From: Persicitalea jodogahamensis
GTDB taxonomy: Bacteria > Bacteroidota > Bacteroidia > Cytophagales > Spirosomataceae
Assembly (NCBI RefSeq): GCF_014651615.1
Contig: NZ_BMXF01000002.1
Location: 985,629-1,049,628, forward strand
DNA length: 64,000 nucleotides
Reading direction: 5' to 3'
Below, piece by piece: positions 1 to 8,113 of this stretch; the first letter of the stretch is position 1; each line of letters opens with the position of its first letter. A program made the position numbers and the translations under genes. A model generated the notes under the pieces. That model was given only the letters and a program-made list of their open reading frames with translations. It was not told the DNA's origin and ran no database searches.

Positions 1-479
1 TCACCTTCCTGCGGCCTGCGTACTTTATGCAAAACTTCACAACGACTTTGCGCGAAGATCTGGTCGAAAGAAAGCAGATTTTCCTGCCCGCTGATAATGC
101 CAGATTCACACTCATCGACGTTCGCGACATTGGTGCCGTTGCCGCACAGGTGCTGGTTCGGCCCGACAAATATGCCAATAAAGCCTTTGACCTTACGAGT
201 GAAGAACCGCTGATGTTCCGTCAGATGGCGGAGAAGCTGAGTCGGGGACTGGGTCGCACGATTAATTATGAATCGCCGACATTGTGGGAGTTTTTTCGGG
301 AAAAAAGGCGTGAAGGCTATTCAATGGGCCTCATCGTGGTCATGGCTGTACTGCACTATCTACCCCGCTTTCAAAAAACACCCCCGCTTTCTCCCTGGGT
401 GGAGAAAATCACGGGATCCGCTCCCATTTCATTTGAACAATTTGTGTGCGATAATTCGGAAGTACTGTCAAGCCTGTAA
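1..479 (+). CDS. NmrA-like NAD(P)-binding oxidoreductase, C-terminal part (cut by left edge)
   Basis: The reading frame is open from the left edge; the first internal ATG is at 27, but the codons before it read TFLRPAYFM, which matches the strand that precedes the substrate pocket in NmrA/atypical SDR proteins, so the gene starts outside the window. The visible part has the IDVRDIGAVAA segment typical of this family and a C-terminal substrate-binding lobe. Members bind NAD(P) and act as redox sensors or reductases on quinones or nucleotide-sugar-like substrates; the actual substrate cannot be read here. The N-terminal Rossmann GxxGxxG motif is not in the window. The gene is convergent with the next one, with only nine bases between the stops. 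Confidence 0.8.
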   Translation, partial: TFLRPAYFMQNFTTTLREDLVERKQIFLPADNARFTLIDVRDIGAVAAQVLVRPDKYANKAFDLTSEEPLMFRQMAEKLSRGLGRTINYESPTLWEFFREKRREGYSMGLIVVMAVLHYLPRFQKTPPLSPWVEKITGSAPISFEQFVCDNSEVLSSL

Positions 480-488
480 TAAGAGGAA

Positions 489-1019
489 TTATGTGGTGCC
501 GGGGTATTTCCTGACATTATCCATCGCGTCGGCTGTCTGAGCATCCCGTTCGGGGATTATACTCATCGTGCCGGTTGTTTCGAGAACGATCGAATGAATA
601 TTCTGCAGGTCCGACGTTCCGCTCTCCCGGACAGCCATATTGATTTCTTCTTCGGTTATCCGTTCTCTTTTCATTACTTCACGAAGCATTTTGCCCTGAT
701 ACAACAACAGGACGGGCTCGCTGGTAACAAGCTTCTTCACTGCCTTGACACGAACCGAGAGCCAGGTCAGGCAATATTGCAGCGAGATAAAGAGAACGAA
801 AGCAAGAACTCCGTCCAGCAACGGGATGTCCTTACTCAGGGCCACCGTGGCCAACGAAGACCCCAATGCAACGGTTACTATAAAGTCGAAGGCATTCATT
901 TTGGACAACGTTCGCTTGCCTGACATTCTGAGCAGAATGACTATTGCAGCGTAGGCAAGCGTGGTATTGATGGCGATGCGAATGATGCTGGTCCAATTGT
1001 CGAAGAATATTTTTTCCAT
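489..1019 (-). CDS. YetF/DUF421 family membrane protein
   Basis: A protein of about 176 residues with three hydrophobic helices near residues 8-30, 44-62 and 68-92, followed by a soluble alpha/beta domain. The LLRMSGKRTL segment after the first helix and the SEPVLLLYQGK start of the soluble domain are hallmarks of the DUF421/YetF family, inner-membrane proteins of unknown biochemical role. A longer reading from 1058 exists, but the ATG at 1019 begins directly before the first membrane helix as in relatives, so it is preferred. No obvious Shine-Dalgarno sequence, as is usual in Bacteroidota. Confidence 0.85.
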   Translation of the reverse strand: MEKIFFDNWTSIIRIAINTTLAYAAIVILLRMSGKRTLSKMNAFDFIVTVALGSSLATVALSKDIPLLDGVLAFVLFISLQYCLTWLSVRVKAVKKLVTSEPVLLLYQGKMLREVMKRERITEEEINMAVRESGTSDLQNIHSIVLETTGTMSIIPERDAQTADAMDNVRKYPGTT

Positions 1020-1151
1020 GAGGGGGCAGAAGGTTTTAGGTTTTCGTCGGGAAACCATCTAAAACAACTGGGCCACCTTGGGAATCTAAAATGATCTTTC
1101 CGGGCTTTGTATCTCTGGTTCGACCCATGTAGGAAAAATGCAGCCTGAGAA

Positions 1152-1769
1152 TTATTTTCCTACCGGAAAACCGCTCACTTCGATCCAATCCAGTCTGGAA
1201 CTTGCCGGCGACCTGCCGCCTCTCATCAGATCTGTCCAGCCGATTTCCTCCACTTTGGTCAGGTCTGCGTTCACGACGGGCTTGGTTTCGATAACAGACT
1301 CGATATTCAGCCCCATCCATTTCATGTCCGAAATGTTGAATTCCCGCACGCGCCAATCCCCGGATTCCGGATCAAGGGGCTGGCTGACCAGCCAGGTTCC
1401 GTCGGCCAGTTTGAGAATAACATGGAGTTGCCGATAGCCGGACTGCTTGGATCGCCAGCTGATTTTTCCCTGACGCGAGAGGTCAACGTACTTTGTTCTG
1501 TGTTTAATGGCCACGGCCCAATTACCCTGGCAGACTCCCGACCAAATGTAATAGGGGTCATCTGCTGGCTTGTCGTGATGACTTTTCCGGATTGAGTCCT
1601 TCCCGGGGCCATACAGCGTCATGACCAGGTCATTATTGGTAAGATGCTCCTGTGTCACGGGTGTCTCGGCGGGTGTTTCTTTAAAATCTTCCCGAAAAAA
1701 AAGGCCCGGCCGTTGCTGGGCCATGGCTATATCCGCAACAAAGCACAAGATGAAAAGCTGGCGTCTCAT
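1152..1769 (-). CDS. Secreted conserved protein of unknown function
   Basis: About 205 residues. The ATG at 1769 gives a short Sec signal peptide (MRRQLFILCFVADIAMAQ) cleaved near residue 18; upstream in-frame codons begin with TTG at 1799 and carry charged residues that would spoil the signal, so the ATG is chosen. The mature part starts FFREDFKE and is rich in beta strand and tryptophan (WRSKQSGYRQL, LADGTWLVSQ, LDWIEV), resembling a jelly-roll carbohydrate-interacting fold. I recall similar proteins in Bacteroidota and Planctomycetes/Verrucomicrobia, but no function. Its neighbours give no pathway context. Confidence 0.7.
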   Translation of the reverse strand: MRRQLFILCFVADIAMAQQRPGLFFREDFKETPAETPVTQEHLTNNDLVMTLYGPGKDSIRKSHHDKPADDPYYIWSGVCQGNWAVAIKHRTKYVDLSRQGKISWRSKQSGYRQLHVILKLADGTWLVSQPLDPESGDWRVREFNISDMKWMGLNIESVIETKPVVNADLTKVEEIGWTDLMRGGRSPASSRLDWIEVSGFPVGK

Positions 1770-1817
1770 GGGATCGGCATTTTCTCGATGACTTTTCAAG
1801 CTGTACGCTTTATAGCT

Positions 1818-2753
1818 CTAATAGCCTCTTGCCAGATCAACCTCGCTTTCCAGTGCCTCCCCTGTCTCCAGGTTGGCCAGATTCCTCAGGAAAATATCCA
1901 CTTTTCCCAGATGTTCGTCGGCCTGCCCACCGCCCGTATGCTGGGTCAGGATAACGTTAGGGAGGGTCCAGAGCGGACTGTCTTCGGGCAGCGGCTCAAC
2001 CTCGGTTACGTCCAGGACAGCACCGCTGAGGTGATCGCTGCGCAGGGCATCCAGCAGGGCGTCTTCGTCGGTTGTGTTGCCTCGCCCTACGTTGGCGTAC
2101 ACGCTGCCGGACTTCATAGTGGCAAGCATTTCGCGATCTACATACTTATCTGCCGTTCCGGGCAGGGTATTCACTACGATGTCGACCATTGGTAGCACGG
2201 CCAGTAGTTCTTCTTTCGAGCGGATTTCGGCTCCGGGTGCGGTTCGGGCTACTGTCCTCACGCGGCAGCGGAAACCTTCCAGGATTTCCCGCGTGGCAGT
2301 GCCAATGGTGCCACCACCAAGCACTACTACTTCGCGGCCATCCATCAGGCCGAGGTAGGGGCGCATAGTGTGCCCCACCCACTGTTTGTTTTGTTTTAAA
2401 AGCGTGAGCGCGTCGATGCCCCGGTATAGGGCCATCAGTCCGGCCACGATGGTTTCGGCGCAGGGGCGGGCAAACCAGTCGCCCATGTTGGCGGCACGAC
2501 CCTTTATTTTCAGGCCTTTGTATTTGTCAAAACCGGCAGAATCCAGTTGCCAGAATTCGAGATCGACTGGTTTTTCGGCCAACCACCCGGCCGGAGGATT
2601 GCCCAGAATCAGTTGTCCCCGGTCGAATTTTTGGCGAACCGCCGCATCGGTGTCATTTTCTTCGTGAAACTCGACCGAATGGCCGTCGGGAATGCCGGCG
2701 AGCAGTCGCTGCCGGAGGGCTTCGTCGAGGATTGTATGGATATAAATCTGCAT
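1818..2753 (-). CDS. D-isomer-specific 2-hydroxyacid dehydrogenase
   Basis: A 311-residue NAD(P)-dependent reductase of 2-keto acids to D-2-hydroxyacids (or the reverse), cytoplasmic. Seen: the Rossmann motif GGGTIG near residues 146-151, the NTLPGT loop, and the catalytic set in the usual order, Arg near 224 (NVGRGN), Glu near 253 (TEVEPLP) and His near 272 (LTQHTGG). The His sits in QHTGG, a common variant of the PHxxG motif. The ATG at 2753 (MQIYIHT) matches the family start; an in-frame ATG seven codons earlier is possible. The substrate (glyoxylate, hydroxypyruvate, other) is not deducible. Confidence 0.88.
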   Translation of the reverse strand: MQIYIHTILDEALRQRLLAGIPDGHSVEFHEENDTDAAVRQKFDRGQLILGNPPAGWLAEKPVDLEFWQLDSAGFDKYKGLKIKGRAANMGDWFARPCAETIVAGLMALYRGIDALTLLKQNKQWVGHTMRPYLGLMDGREVVVLGGGTIGTATREILEGFRCRVRTVARTAPGAEIRSKEELLAVLPMVDIVVNTLPGTADKYVDREMLATMKSGSVYANVGRGNTTDEDALLDALRSDHLSGAVLDVTEVEPLPEDSPLWTLPNVILTQHTGGGQADEHLGKVDIFLRNLANLETGEALESEVDLARGY

Positions 2754-2917
2754 GGTTGTTGGTTTGTGAAGCATGAAGTGCTACCGGGTTTCTTTTACAA
2801 GTATAGGAAGATTTTCAGGAAACCGGGCCAAATTATTTTCCTTGCGCTTGCTGATAAAACGCTATATTGAGAGCGTAAATCGTTGACCTGAATGCGGAAT
2901 CAAAAGTCTTATCCAGG

Positions 2918-4627
2918 ATGCTTTCCATATTTCCCCCATTATTGAAAGCCAATCGAGCCAGTTTATGGATAGTACTTGGCATTGGTTTTCTTTGGCCTGG
3001 CACTTCTTTCTCTCAGGGCTACAACTCGGTCATCATTACCGAAATCATGGCTGACCCTACGCCCGTGGTTGGTCTGCCTGATGCTGAGTATATTGAGATT
3101 TTCAACCGCAGCCTTCAGCCCGTGTCCACCAAAGGCTGGCGGCTGGGTACGGCACTGCTTCCCGACTCGGTGCTGGCTCCGGGCAGCCACGCCATTCTTT
3201 GTTCCCGCAACTCGGCTCCACTACTGTCCCGTTTTGGCCGGGTTTGGGGGCTTTCGACCTTCTCGCTGGCCAACGCGGGAGCCACCCTGACGTTGCGTAA
3301 TGCGAAAGGAACCCTCGTTTTTTCGATTGCATATAAAGATACCTGGTGGCCCTCCAACCGTAGAAACGGTGGTTATGCCCTGGAAATGGTTGACGTTGCC
3401 AATCCTTGCGGTGAAAACGATAACTGGCGGCCGTCCACTGATCCGTTGGGCGGTACGCCGAATAAGCCTAACTCAGTGACGGCATCCAACCCTGACCGCA
3501 ACTCTCCCGTGGCCGAACGCGTCGAAATTTCGGGTGAAAGTCAGGTGACTGTCTATTTTAACGAGCGACTGGATAGCCTGGCGAGCAGCCAAACCGGAAT
3601 TTATGAATTAAAAGGCCGCAGCATTCGCCGGTCCGTCATCGAAGCGCCCGGCTTTCGCACATCGCTACTAACGCCTGATGCCCCGCTCTTGGCCGGACAA
3701 CGCTATGAGTTGTCGGTAGGCAACGTGACCGACTGCGCCGGGAATCGTTTGAAAGAAACTACTTTCGTTTTCGGGTTGCCGGTTACGGCCGATTCGGGTG
3801 ACGTGATTTTGAACGAGATCATGTTCGATCCGAGAACGGGCGGGGTGGAATTTGCCGAAATCCACAACCGTAGTCCAAACTTTATCAGTCTCAAAGACTG
3901 GTCTTTGGGTAATGTAAGGGCAGGAGTGCCGGGATCTTTCAAAACGATCGCCACCAGGGACCTGCTGCTTGCTCCCAATGAGTTTATGGCTTTCAGCGTC
4001 AATTCAACAGTACTGGCCGGACAGTATCCGACCGAGCGTTCGCGAACGTTACTGACGCTGCCCTCCATGCCTTCATTCGTCAACGAAATCGGTGGTGTGG
4101 CTCTGCGCGATGCCACCGGAAAACTGGTTGATGTTTTTGAGTACAAAGAAAAAGATCAATCGCCGCTGGTTACCAACGCCAAGGGTGTATCGCTGGAAAG
4201 AATTTATCCTGAGCGCCCCGGCAATGATCCCAGGAACTGGCAGTCGGCGGCAGCTGTCGTGGGCTACGCGACGCCTGGCTATGCCAATTCACAAGGCGCA
4301 GGTAGAGCAAGCAACGATGATTTTGTGATCGAACCGGAGGCCATCACACCCAATGGCGATGGTATCGATGACTTTGCCTCCATCCGGTACAGCCTAAACG
4401 GGCCGGGCCGCGTGGCCAGCGTCAGGATTTTCGATTTGCAGGGAAGACTGGTGCGAAATTTGGTCAGGAATCAGACGATTGGCACCGACGGCTCTCTCCG
4501 CTGGGAAGGCCAGAACGACCGGGGCGAGATCGTGCGCACGGGCTACTACCTCATAATGATCGATTCGTTTGACAGTGCGGGAAACACGCAGCAGTTCAAG
4601 AAAAAAGTGGTGGTAGTTCAGCCGTAG
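2918..4627 (+). CDS. Lamin-tail-domain surface protein with CHU_C/FlgD-like C-terminal sorting domain
   Basis: A 569-residue exported protein. Seen in order: a signal peptide with a hydrophobic stretch near residues 17-33; a first lamin-tail domain (ITEIMADPTP, EYIEIFNRS, residues about 38-175); an Ig-like linker (VTVYFNERLD) near 200-280; a second lamin-tail domain (ILNEIMFDP, FAEIHNRS) near 290-445; and a C-terminal domain from about 470 (ITPNGDGIDD to WEGQNDRG and TGYYLIMID). The NGDGIND-like motif is the signature of CHU_C/type IX secretion or gliding-related C-terminal domains. The protein is therefore probably displayed on the cell surface or released. Binding partner unknown. Confidence 0.85.
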   Translation: MLSIFPPLLKANRASLWIVLGIGFLWPGTSFSQGYNSVIITEIMADPTPVVGLPDAEYIEIFNRSLQPVSTKGWRLGTALLPDSVLAPGSHAILCSRNSAPLLSRFGRVWGLSTFSLANAGATLTLRNAKGTLVFSIAYKDTWWPSNRRNGGYALEMVDVANPCGENDNWRPSTDPLGGTPNKPNSVTASNPDRNSPVAERVEISGESQVTVYFNERLDSLASSQTGIYELKGRSIRRSVIEAPGFRTSLLTPDAPLLAGQRYELSVGNVTDCAGNRLKETTFVFGLPVTADSGDVILNEIMFDPRTGGVEFAEIHNRSPNFISLKDWSLGNVRAGVPGSFKTIATRDLLLAPNEFMAFSVNSTVLAGQYPTERSRTLLTLPSMPSFVNEIGGVALRDATGKLVDVFEYKEKDQSPLVTNAKGVSLERIYPERPGNDPRNWQSAAAVVGYATPGYANSQGAGRASNDDFVIEPEAITPNGDGIDDFASIRYSLNGPGRVASVRIFDLQGRLVRNLVRNQTIGTDGSLRWEGQNDRGEIVRTGYYLIMIDSFDSAGNTQQFKKKVVVVQP

Positions 4628-4728
4628 ATATTGCAGAAGCTAGTGAAATACTAACAGTCACGACGAAGTTCCGACCCTACTCTCGGGACGGAGGATAGAA
4701 ATCGCGTACCAAATACTTTATAGTTACT

Positions 4729-5331
4729 ATGAATTTGCCCGAAGCGGAGACCTTCATTCTTGATAAGTTATGTTCCGAACTTTCGGATACGCTCTACTAC
4801 CATAGTACCGACCATACGCTCGATGTGGCCGAAGCCGTGGGTCGGATTGCCGATGCGGAGGGAATCACCGACGAAGAAACGCTGGTGCTGCTGCGCACGG
4901 CTGCCCTGTTTCACGATGCGGGTTTCCTGACTGCCTACAAAGGACACGAAGCCGAAAGCAGTCGAATCGCACACGAATATTTGCCCCGCTTTGGCTACGA
5001 ACCCCGGCAGATCGGGTTGATCAGTGGCATGATCTTGGCCACCAAAATTCCCCAAAAACCTAAAAATAAACTGGAACAGATTCTGGCTGATGCCGATCTG
5101 GACTACCTCGGACGGACTGACTACGAACCTATCGCGTATTCTCTTTTTCGGGAAATGAAAGTACGGAACATGGTTGAGAATGAGGAAGCCTGGAACCAGA
5201 TTCAGATAAAATTTATGGAGAGCCATACCTATTGGACTACCTACTCCCAAACCATCCGGCAGCCCGCCAAATACTACCACCTGCGGCGGTTACGGCAAAA
5301 GGGCGGAGATGAAAATAAATCTAATCTATAA
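4729..5331 (+). CDS. HD-domain phosphohydrolase
   Basis: A 200-residue cytoplasmic protein of the HD superfamily, metal-dependent phosphohydrolases acting on nucleotides or phosphate esters. Seen: His25 and His29 in YHSTDHT, the His62-Asp63 pair in LFHDAGF, His73 in GHEAE, and the late Asp motif ADADLDYLG near residue 122, so the metal-binding set looks complete. No partner domain (GGDEF, PAS) is fused. Its last six bases overlap the 3' end of the convergent DUF4180 gene. Substrate unknown. Confidence 0.85.
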   Translation: MNLPEAETFILDKLCSELSDTLYYHSTDHTLDVAEAVGRIADAEGITDEETLVLLRTAALFHDAGFLTAYKGHEAESSRIAHEYLPRFGYEPRQIGLISGMILATKIPQKPKNKLEQILADADLDYLGRTDYEPIAYSLFREMKVRNMVENEEAWNQIQIKFMESHTYWTTYSQTIRQPAKYYHLRRLRQKGGDENKSNL

Positions 5332-5700
5332 AAGCTTTTCCAGGGCCAGAGCCGTTGAACTTACGAAATTAATCATGCTTCCCCTGTTGCTTTCAGCTAT
5401 GAAATCTTTGATACTTTTTTTAGGGTACTTGCCAAAAGTACCCACGATGGCCAAACGGACGCGGTAGTTGGAGAATTTTTGCAAGATTTCGCCCGCCAGG
5501 CCATTTTTCAAATCGAAGAAGTCGGGGGTGATATTTTGCTCGTGGATGATAATACGATCAAAATCCTGGTAGTACAGATTTGCCAGCAAATCCAATCCGT
5601 CGGACGGGCTTTGGATAAATACTTTGTCAGAAAGTACCTCGGCAATTCTCGTCCTACCTACTGTGTGCGTTATTATCTCCATTCTTTTATTTCCGGGCAT
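5326..5700 (-). CDS. DUF4180 domain protein
   Basis: A 124-residue soluble protein with the DUF4180 pattern: two N-terminal strands, the central NLYYQDFDRIIIHEQNITPDF-type segment ending in FFDLKNGLAGEILQKF, and AIVGTFGKY near residue 87. Function is unknown in the family. The start at 5700 is supported by a TAATG overlap with the stop of the upstream gene, which implies translational coupling; a second ATG six codons in (5682) is the alternative. The 3' end overlaps the convergent HD gene by six bases. Confidence 0.8.
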   Translation of the reverse strand: MPGNKRMEIITHTVGRTRIAEVLSDKVFIQSPSDGLDLLANLYYQDFDRIIIHEQNITPDFFDLKNGLAGEILQKFSNYRVRLAIVGTFGKYPKKSIKDFIAESNRGSMINFVSSTALALEKLL

Positions 5701-6161
5701 TAGGGTAGATCACAGCCATCTTTCTCGATGGTGTACGACAAAGCCGCGATTCGCCAGCCTGGGGTAGTTTTAATGAGGGTGAATACATCTACTCCGCAGT
5801 GCGAAAAGACATCGTTGACCCAGAGGTTGTAGGGCGCCCACACCTGAGCCATGTTGCCGTGTACCTGTACCTCCACGCCCACATCTTTCATTCGCTCTTT
5901 TATCGCTGTCCCGGCTCGGAACGTATCGGTGAAAGGGGAGCGACTGGCCGTAACTACCTGGCCATCTTTCTCGCGTACGGTATAAATCATGGCATTGGAT
6001 AAAAACACCGCCCGGAAAGCGGTGGTGTCTCCCTGTTCCAGAGCATCGAAAAACGCTTGGGCTACCTGTAATACTTCCTGCTTTTCGCTTTGGGCGTATG
6101 TGTGTTCCTGAACGGTGAGGAAAGTGAAAAACGTAGATAAGACAAGTAAGGGTAGCTTCAT
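5700..6161 (-). CDS. Secreted NTF2-like (SnoaL/DUF4440-type) protein
   Basis: A 153-residue protein with a Sec signal peptide (cleavage after TYAQ, near residue 24) and an NTF2-like cone fold: the helix VLQVAQAFFDALEQGD, then strands ending in WRIAALSYTIE. Such domains bind small ligands or act as accessory enzymes; nothing here fixes the ligand. Its stop codon overlaps the start of the DUF4180 gene by one base (TAATG), so the two are probably one transcript. Confidence 0.78.
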   Translation of the reverse strand: MKLPLLVLSTFFTFLTVQEHTYAQSEKQEVLQVAQAFFDALEQGDTTAFRAVFLSNAMIYTVREKDGQVVTASRSPFTDTFRAGTAIKERMKDVGVEVQVHGNMAQVWAPYNLWVNDVFSHCGVDVFTLIKTTPGWRIAALSYTIEKDGCDLP

Positions 6162-6460
6162 GGTAAATGTGATAGATATTTTTTTTCTACATCCTGGTTA
6201 AAGATGGGGTAATAAGTACTGCTGCCCTCAATAAAATAAATGAGAGGGCCAGTGTCCAGACAGACGACTTTTGATAACACGTTCTGAATTGCCGTTGCCT
6301 ATCATTGTCAATACATTTATCAATGGCCTTGGGGCTTTTCCAAATGTCACTTCCCAAGCCAGAGAGTAAAGTCAAACGCTGAGAAGCATATTTTGTTGAT
6401 TGAGTGTACTTGAGAAGAGAGGCTGTTAGCGGTTCCGGCTTTCATTAGTCTTTGTCATTG
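6162..6460. other. Intergenic stretch, AT-rich, no supported gene
   Basis: About 300 bases between the 3' end of the RibD-like gene and the start of the NTF2-like gene. Composition is lower in GC than the flanks. A 62-codon open frame on the minus strand (6187-6375) has no signal peptide, no recognisable motif and odd composition, so I do not call it. I see no clear terminator, tRNA or repeat. Confidence 0.5.
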
Positions 6461-7085
6461 TTAGTCAATCTGTCTTTTTCGTTTGTAATGAAGTTGTGTC
6501 AGCCCTGTTTCATATGATTTTGCACTTACAAATTCAAGTTGTTGTTCAGGTCTTTTGTCTTTAAAAAGTCGTGTCCCGTTACCCACCAAAATAGGTATAA
6601 CGGAAATTATAAATTCATCTATTAAGTCGTGTTGTAGGAGTTCATTGATTATCTCTGCTCCACCGTCACAATAAATACTTTTTCCTTTTTCAGATTTTAG
6701 CCGTTGCACTAATTCTGTCAAGTCACCTGAATAAAATGTAGTTCTACCGACACTTGGTCTTTCAGTTCTTGTTATTACATACACATCTCGTTGTCCGTTG
6801 TCGTAGTGAGAAGAACCAATTTCTTTCAACACATAATCATAAGTTTTTCTACCAATAATTAAGGTATCGATATTTACCATGAATTCTGAATAGCCGTAAT
6901 CTTCCCCTTCTTTTTCAACTGTTTTCAGAAAACTCAGGTCGTCATTTGGTTTTGCAATGTAGCCGTCTAAACTTGTCGCTATAAAAAGTGATAATTTTCG
7001 CATTATCGTTTGTTTCTTTCTCGTCTATATTATTTTGTATTGTTTGTGCATGAAAGTCCACTGCCCAAATCCATTTTAAGCTTGG
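6180..7085. other. AT-rich island, probable horizontal acquisition
   Basis: Hand counts over four 60-base lines inside the gene at 6461-7003 give 28-38% GC, whereas the chitinase gene that follows is close to 58%. The drop starts near 6180 and ends near 7080. The island carries one complete gene and no transposase, integrase or clear flanking repeats. Confidence 0.6.
6461..7003 (-). CDS. Dihydrofolate reductase/RibD C-terminal domain family protein
   Basis: A 180-residue NAD(P)H-dependent reductase of the RibD-C/DHFR-like family. Seen: the N-terminal LSLFIATSLDGYIA motif, the LIIGRKTYDYV segment after the first helix, IYCDGGAEIINELL (nucleotide-binding loop, near residue 113) and the VIPILVGNGTRLF motif near 136, which is the family's best signature. 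Length is typical for the stand-alone form. The gene is much richer in AT than its neighbours, pointing to transfer. Its physiological substrate is unknown; such genes are frequent cargo in Bacteroidota and are not proof of trimethoprim resistance. Confidence 0.88.
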   Translation of the reverse strand: MRKLSLFIATSLDGYIAKPNDDLSFLKTVEKEGEDYGYSEFMVNIDTLIIGRKTYDYVLKEIGSSHYDNGQRDVYVITRTERPSVGRTTFYSGDLTELVQRLKSEKGKSIYCDGGAEIINELLQHDLIDEFIISVIPILVGNGTRLFKDKRPEQQLEFVSAKSYETGLTQLHYKRKRQID

Positions 7086-7096
7086 GTTAATTCCAA

Positions 7097-8068
7097 CTAC
7101 CGCTTCGCCCGGTCAATCGCCTTCAACAGTGAAGTATCATCAGCCGTATCCAACCCGATTTCCCAGATCATCACCCCGGCGCAGCCCTTTTGTTTCGCCA
7201 GCCGCACTTTGGCTTCGATGGTATTGATGCCGTTATAGAATGCGCCTTTCCAGTAGTCGTCGTAGGCGCTGGCGCCATCGGCGACGAGTTGTTTGTAGGT
7301 CGGGCCGAATTTGCCGAAGCCTAGTTTGGAGTAAAACGGTAGACCCAGCACAGCTTTGGAAGCGGGTAGTTTACGTTCGTCCAGCCAGTAGTTCAGGCTT
7401 TCTTGCGCGTAGGCGTAAGGCGAGTGCGCCTTCACGATGTCGCCGCCGAAGTCCCCATCGTAGGCCATCAGATTGATCCAATCCATCGCCATGAACGCTT
7501 CTTTTTTTACGCCGTAGCCTTTCTTTCCCCGTGCCACCACAGCGGCGGTGAGTAGTTTGTTCTGAGCGTGGAGTTGGGCGGCCAGATCTTTGACTAACAT
7601 TACATAGTCGTCGGCGGACTGGCTGTCTTCGTCGGGATATTCCCAATCAAGATCGACGCCGTCGAGATCGTACTTTTTCACCAAATCCATGGTACTTTTA
7701 ATGAATGTCTTACGGCCTTCGGCGCGTTCGGCCATGCGGTGGAAACGGCCGTCTTCGCCGCCGCCATCGCCGATGCCCCAGCCACCGATGGAAATAAATA
7801 CCTGCACCTTGCCACCGTGGGCATGTTTGACGAGGCGTTTCAGGATGCTGTCGTCTCTCAATGGCACCAGTGTATCGCCGCTTGGGGCGGGAATCGAGAA
7901 GGAGTAGTTGATGTGAGTCAGGTAGTTGAGCGGCAGACTTTCCGGTTCGGCGGACCCCGGCGTGTAGTAGCCGATCACCTTAAAGTCGTTAGCCGTTTTG
8001 CCGGAGGTAGTTTGTGCCCGCAGGCCAAGACCCGTGAACAGGAGACAAGCGAAAAAATAGAATTTCAT
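7097..8068 (-). CDS. Secreted GH18 family chitinase-like glycoside hydrolase
   Basis: A 323-residue exported enzyme. Signal peptide ends near residue 19 (LGLRAQ). The GH18 barrel is clear: SIGGW at 93-97 on the third strand, the catalytic DxxDxDxE motif DGVDLDWE at 136-143 with Glu143 as acid/base, the NLMAYDGD motif after it, and a terminal MIWEIGLD strand. GH18 enzymes cleave beta-1,4-GlcNAc linkages in chitin or related glycans by substrate-assisted catalysis. No carbohydrate-binding module is fused and no SusCD pair is next to it, so it may also act on peptidoglycan or glycoprotein N-glycans (endo-beta-GlcNAcase type). Confidence 0.92.
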   Translation of the reverse strand: MKFYFFACLLFTGLGLRAQTTSGKTANDFKVIGYYTPGSAEPESLPLNYLTHINYSFSIPAPSGDTLVPLRDDSILKRLVKHAHGGKVQVFISIGGWGIGDGGGEDGRFHRMAERAEGRKTFIKSTMDLVKKYDLDGVDLDWEYPDEDSQSADDYVMLVKDLAAQLHAQNKLLTAAVVARGKKGYGVKKEAFMAMDWINLMAYDGDFGGDIVKAHSPYAYAQESLNYWLDERKLPASKAVLGLPFYSKLGFGKFGPTYKQLVADGASAYDDYWKGAFYNGINTIEAKVRLAKQKGCAGVMIWEIGLDTADDTSLLKAIDRAKR

Positions 8069-8113
8069 AAAAAATAGAATTGTTTTTGTTAATAATGAGG
8101 TACTTAGAATTGA

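Noticed and set aside
1644-2195. Plus-strand open frame of 183 codons
   Set aside because: Spans the 5' part of one minus-strand gene and the 3' part of another; both real genes have clear motifs.
6187-6375. 62-codon minus-strand frame in the AT-rich island
   Set aside because: No signal peptide, no motif, and its end has no relation to neighbouring genes.
6400-7080. Possible integron cassette around the RibD/DHFR-like gene
   Set aside because: A GTTAGCG-like word near 6425 was checked, but it does not fit the GTTRRRY core and no matching partner arm was found, so no attC site can be supported.
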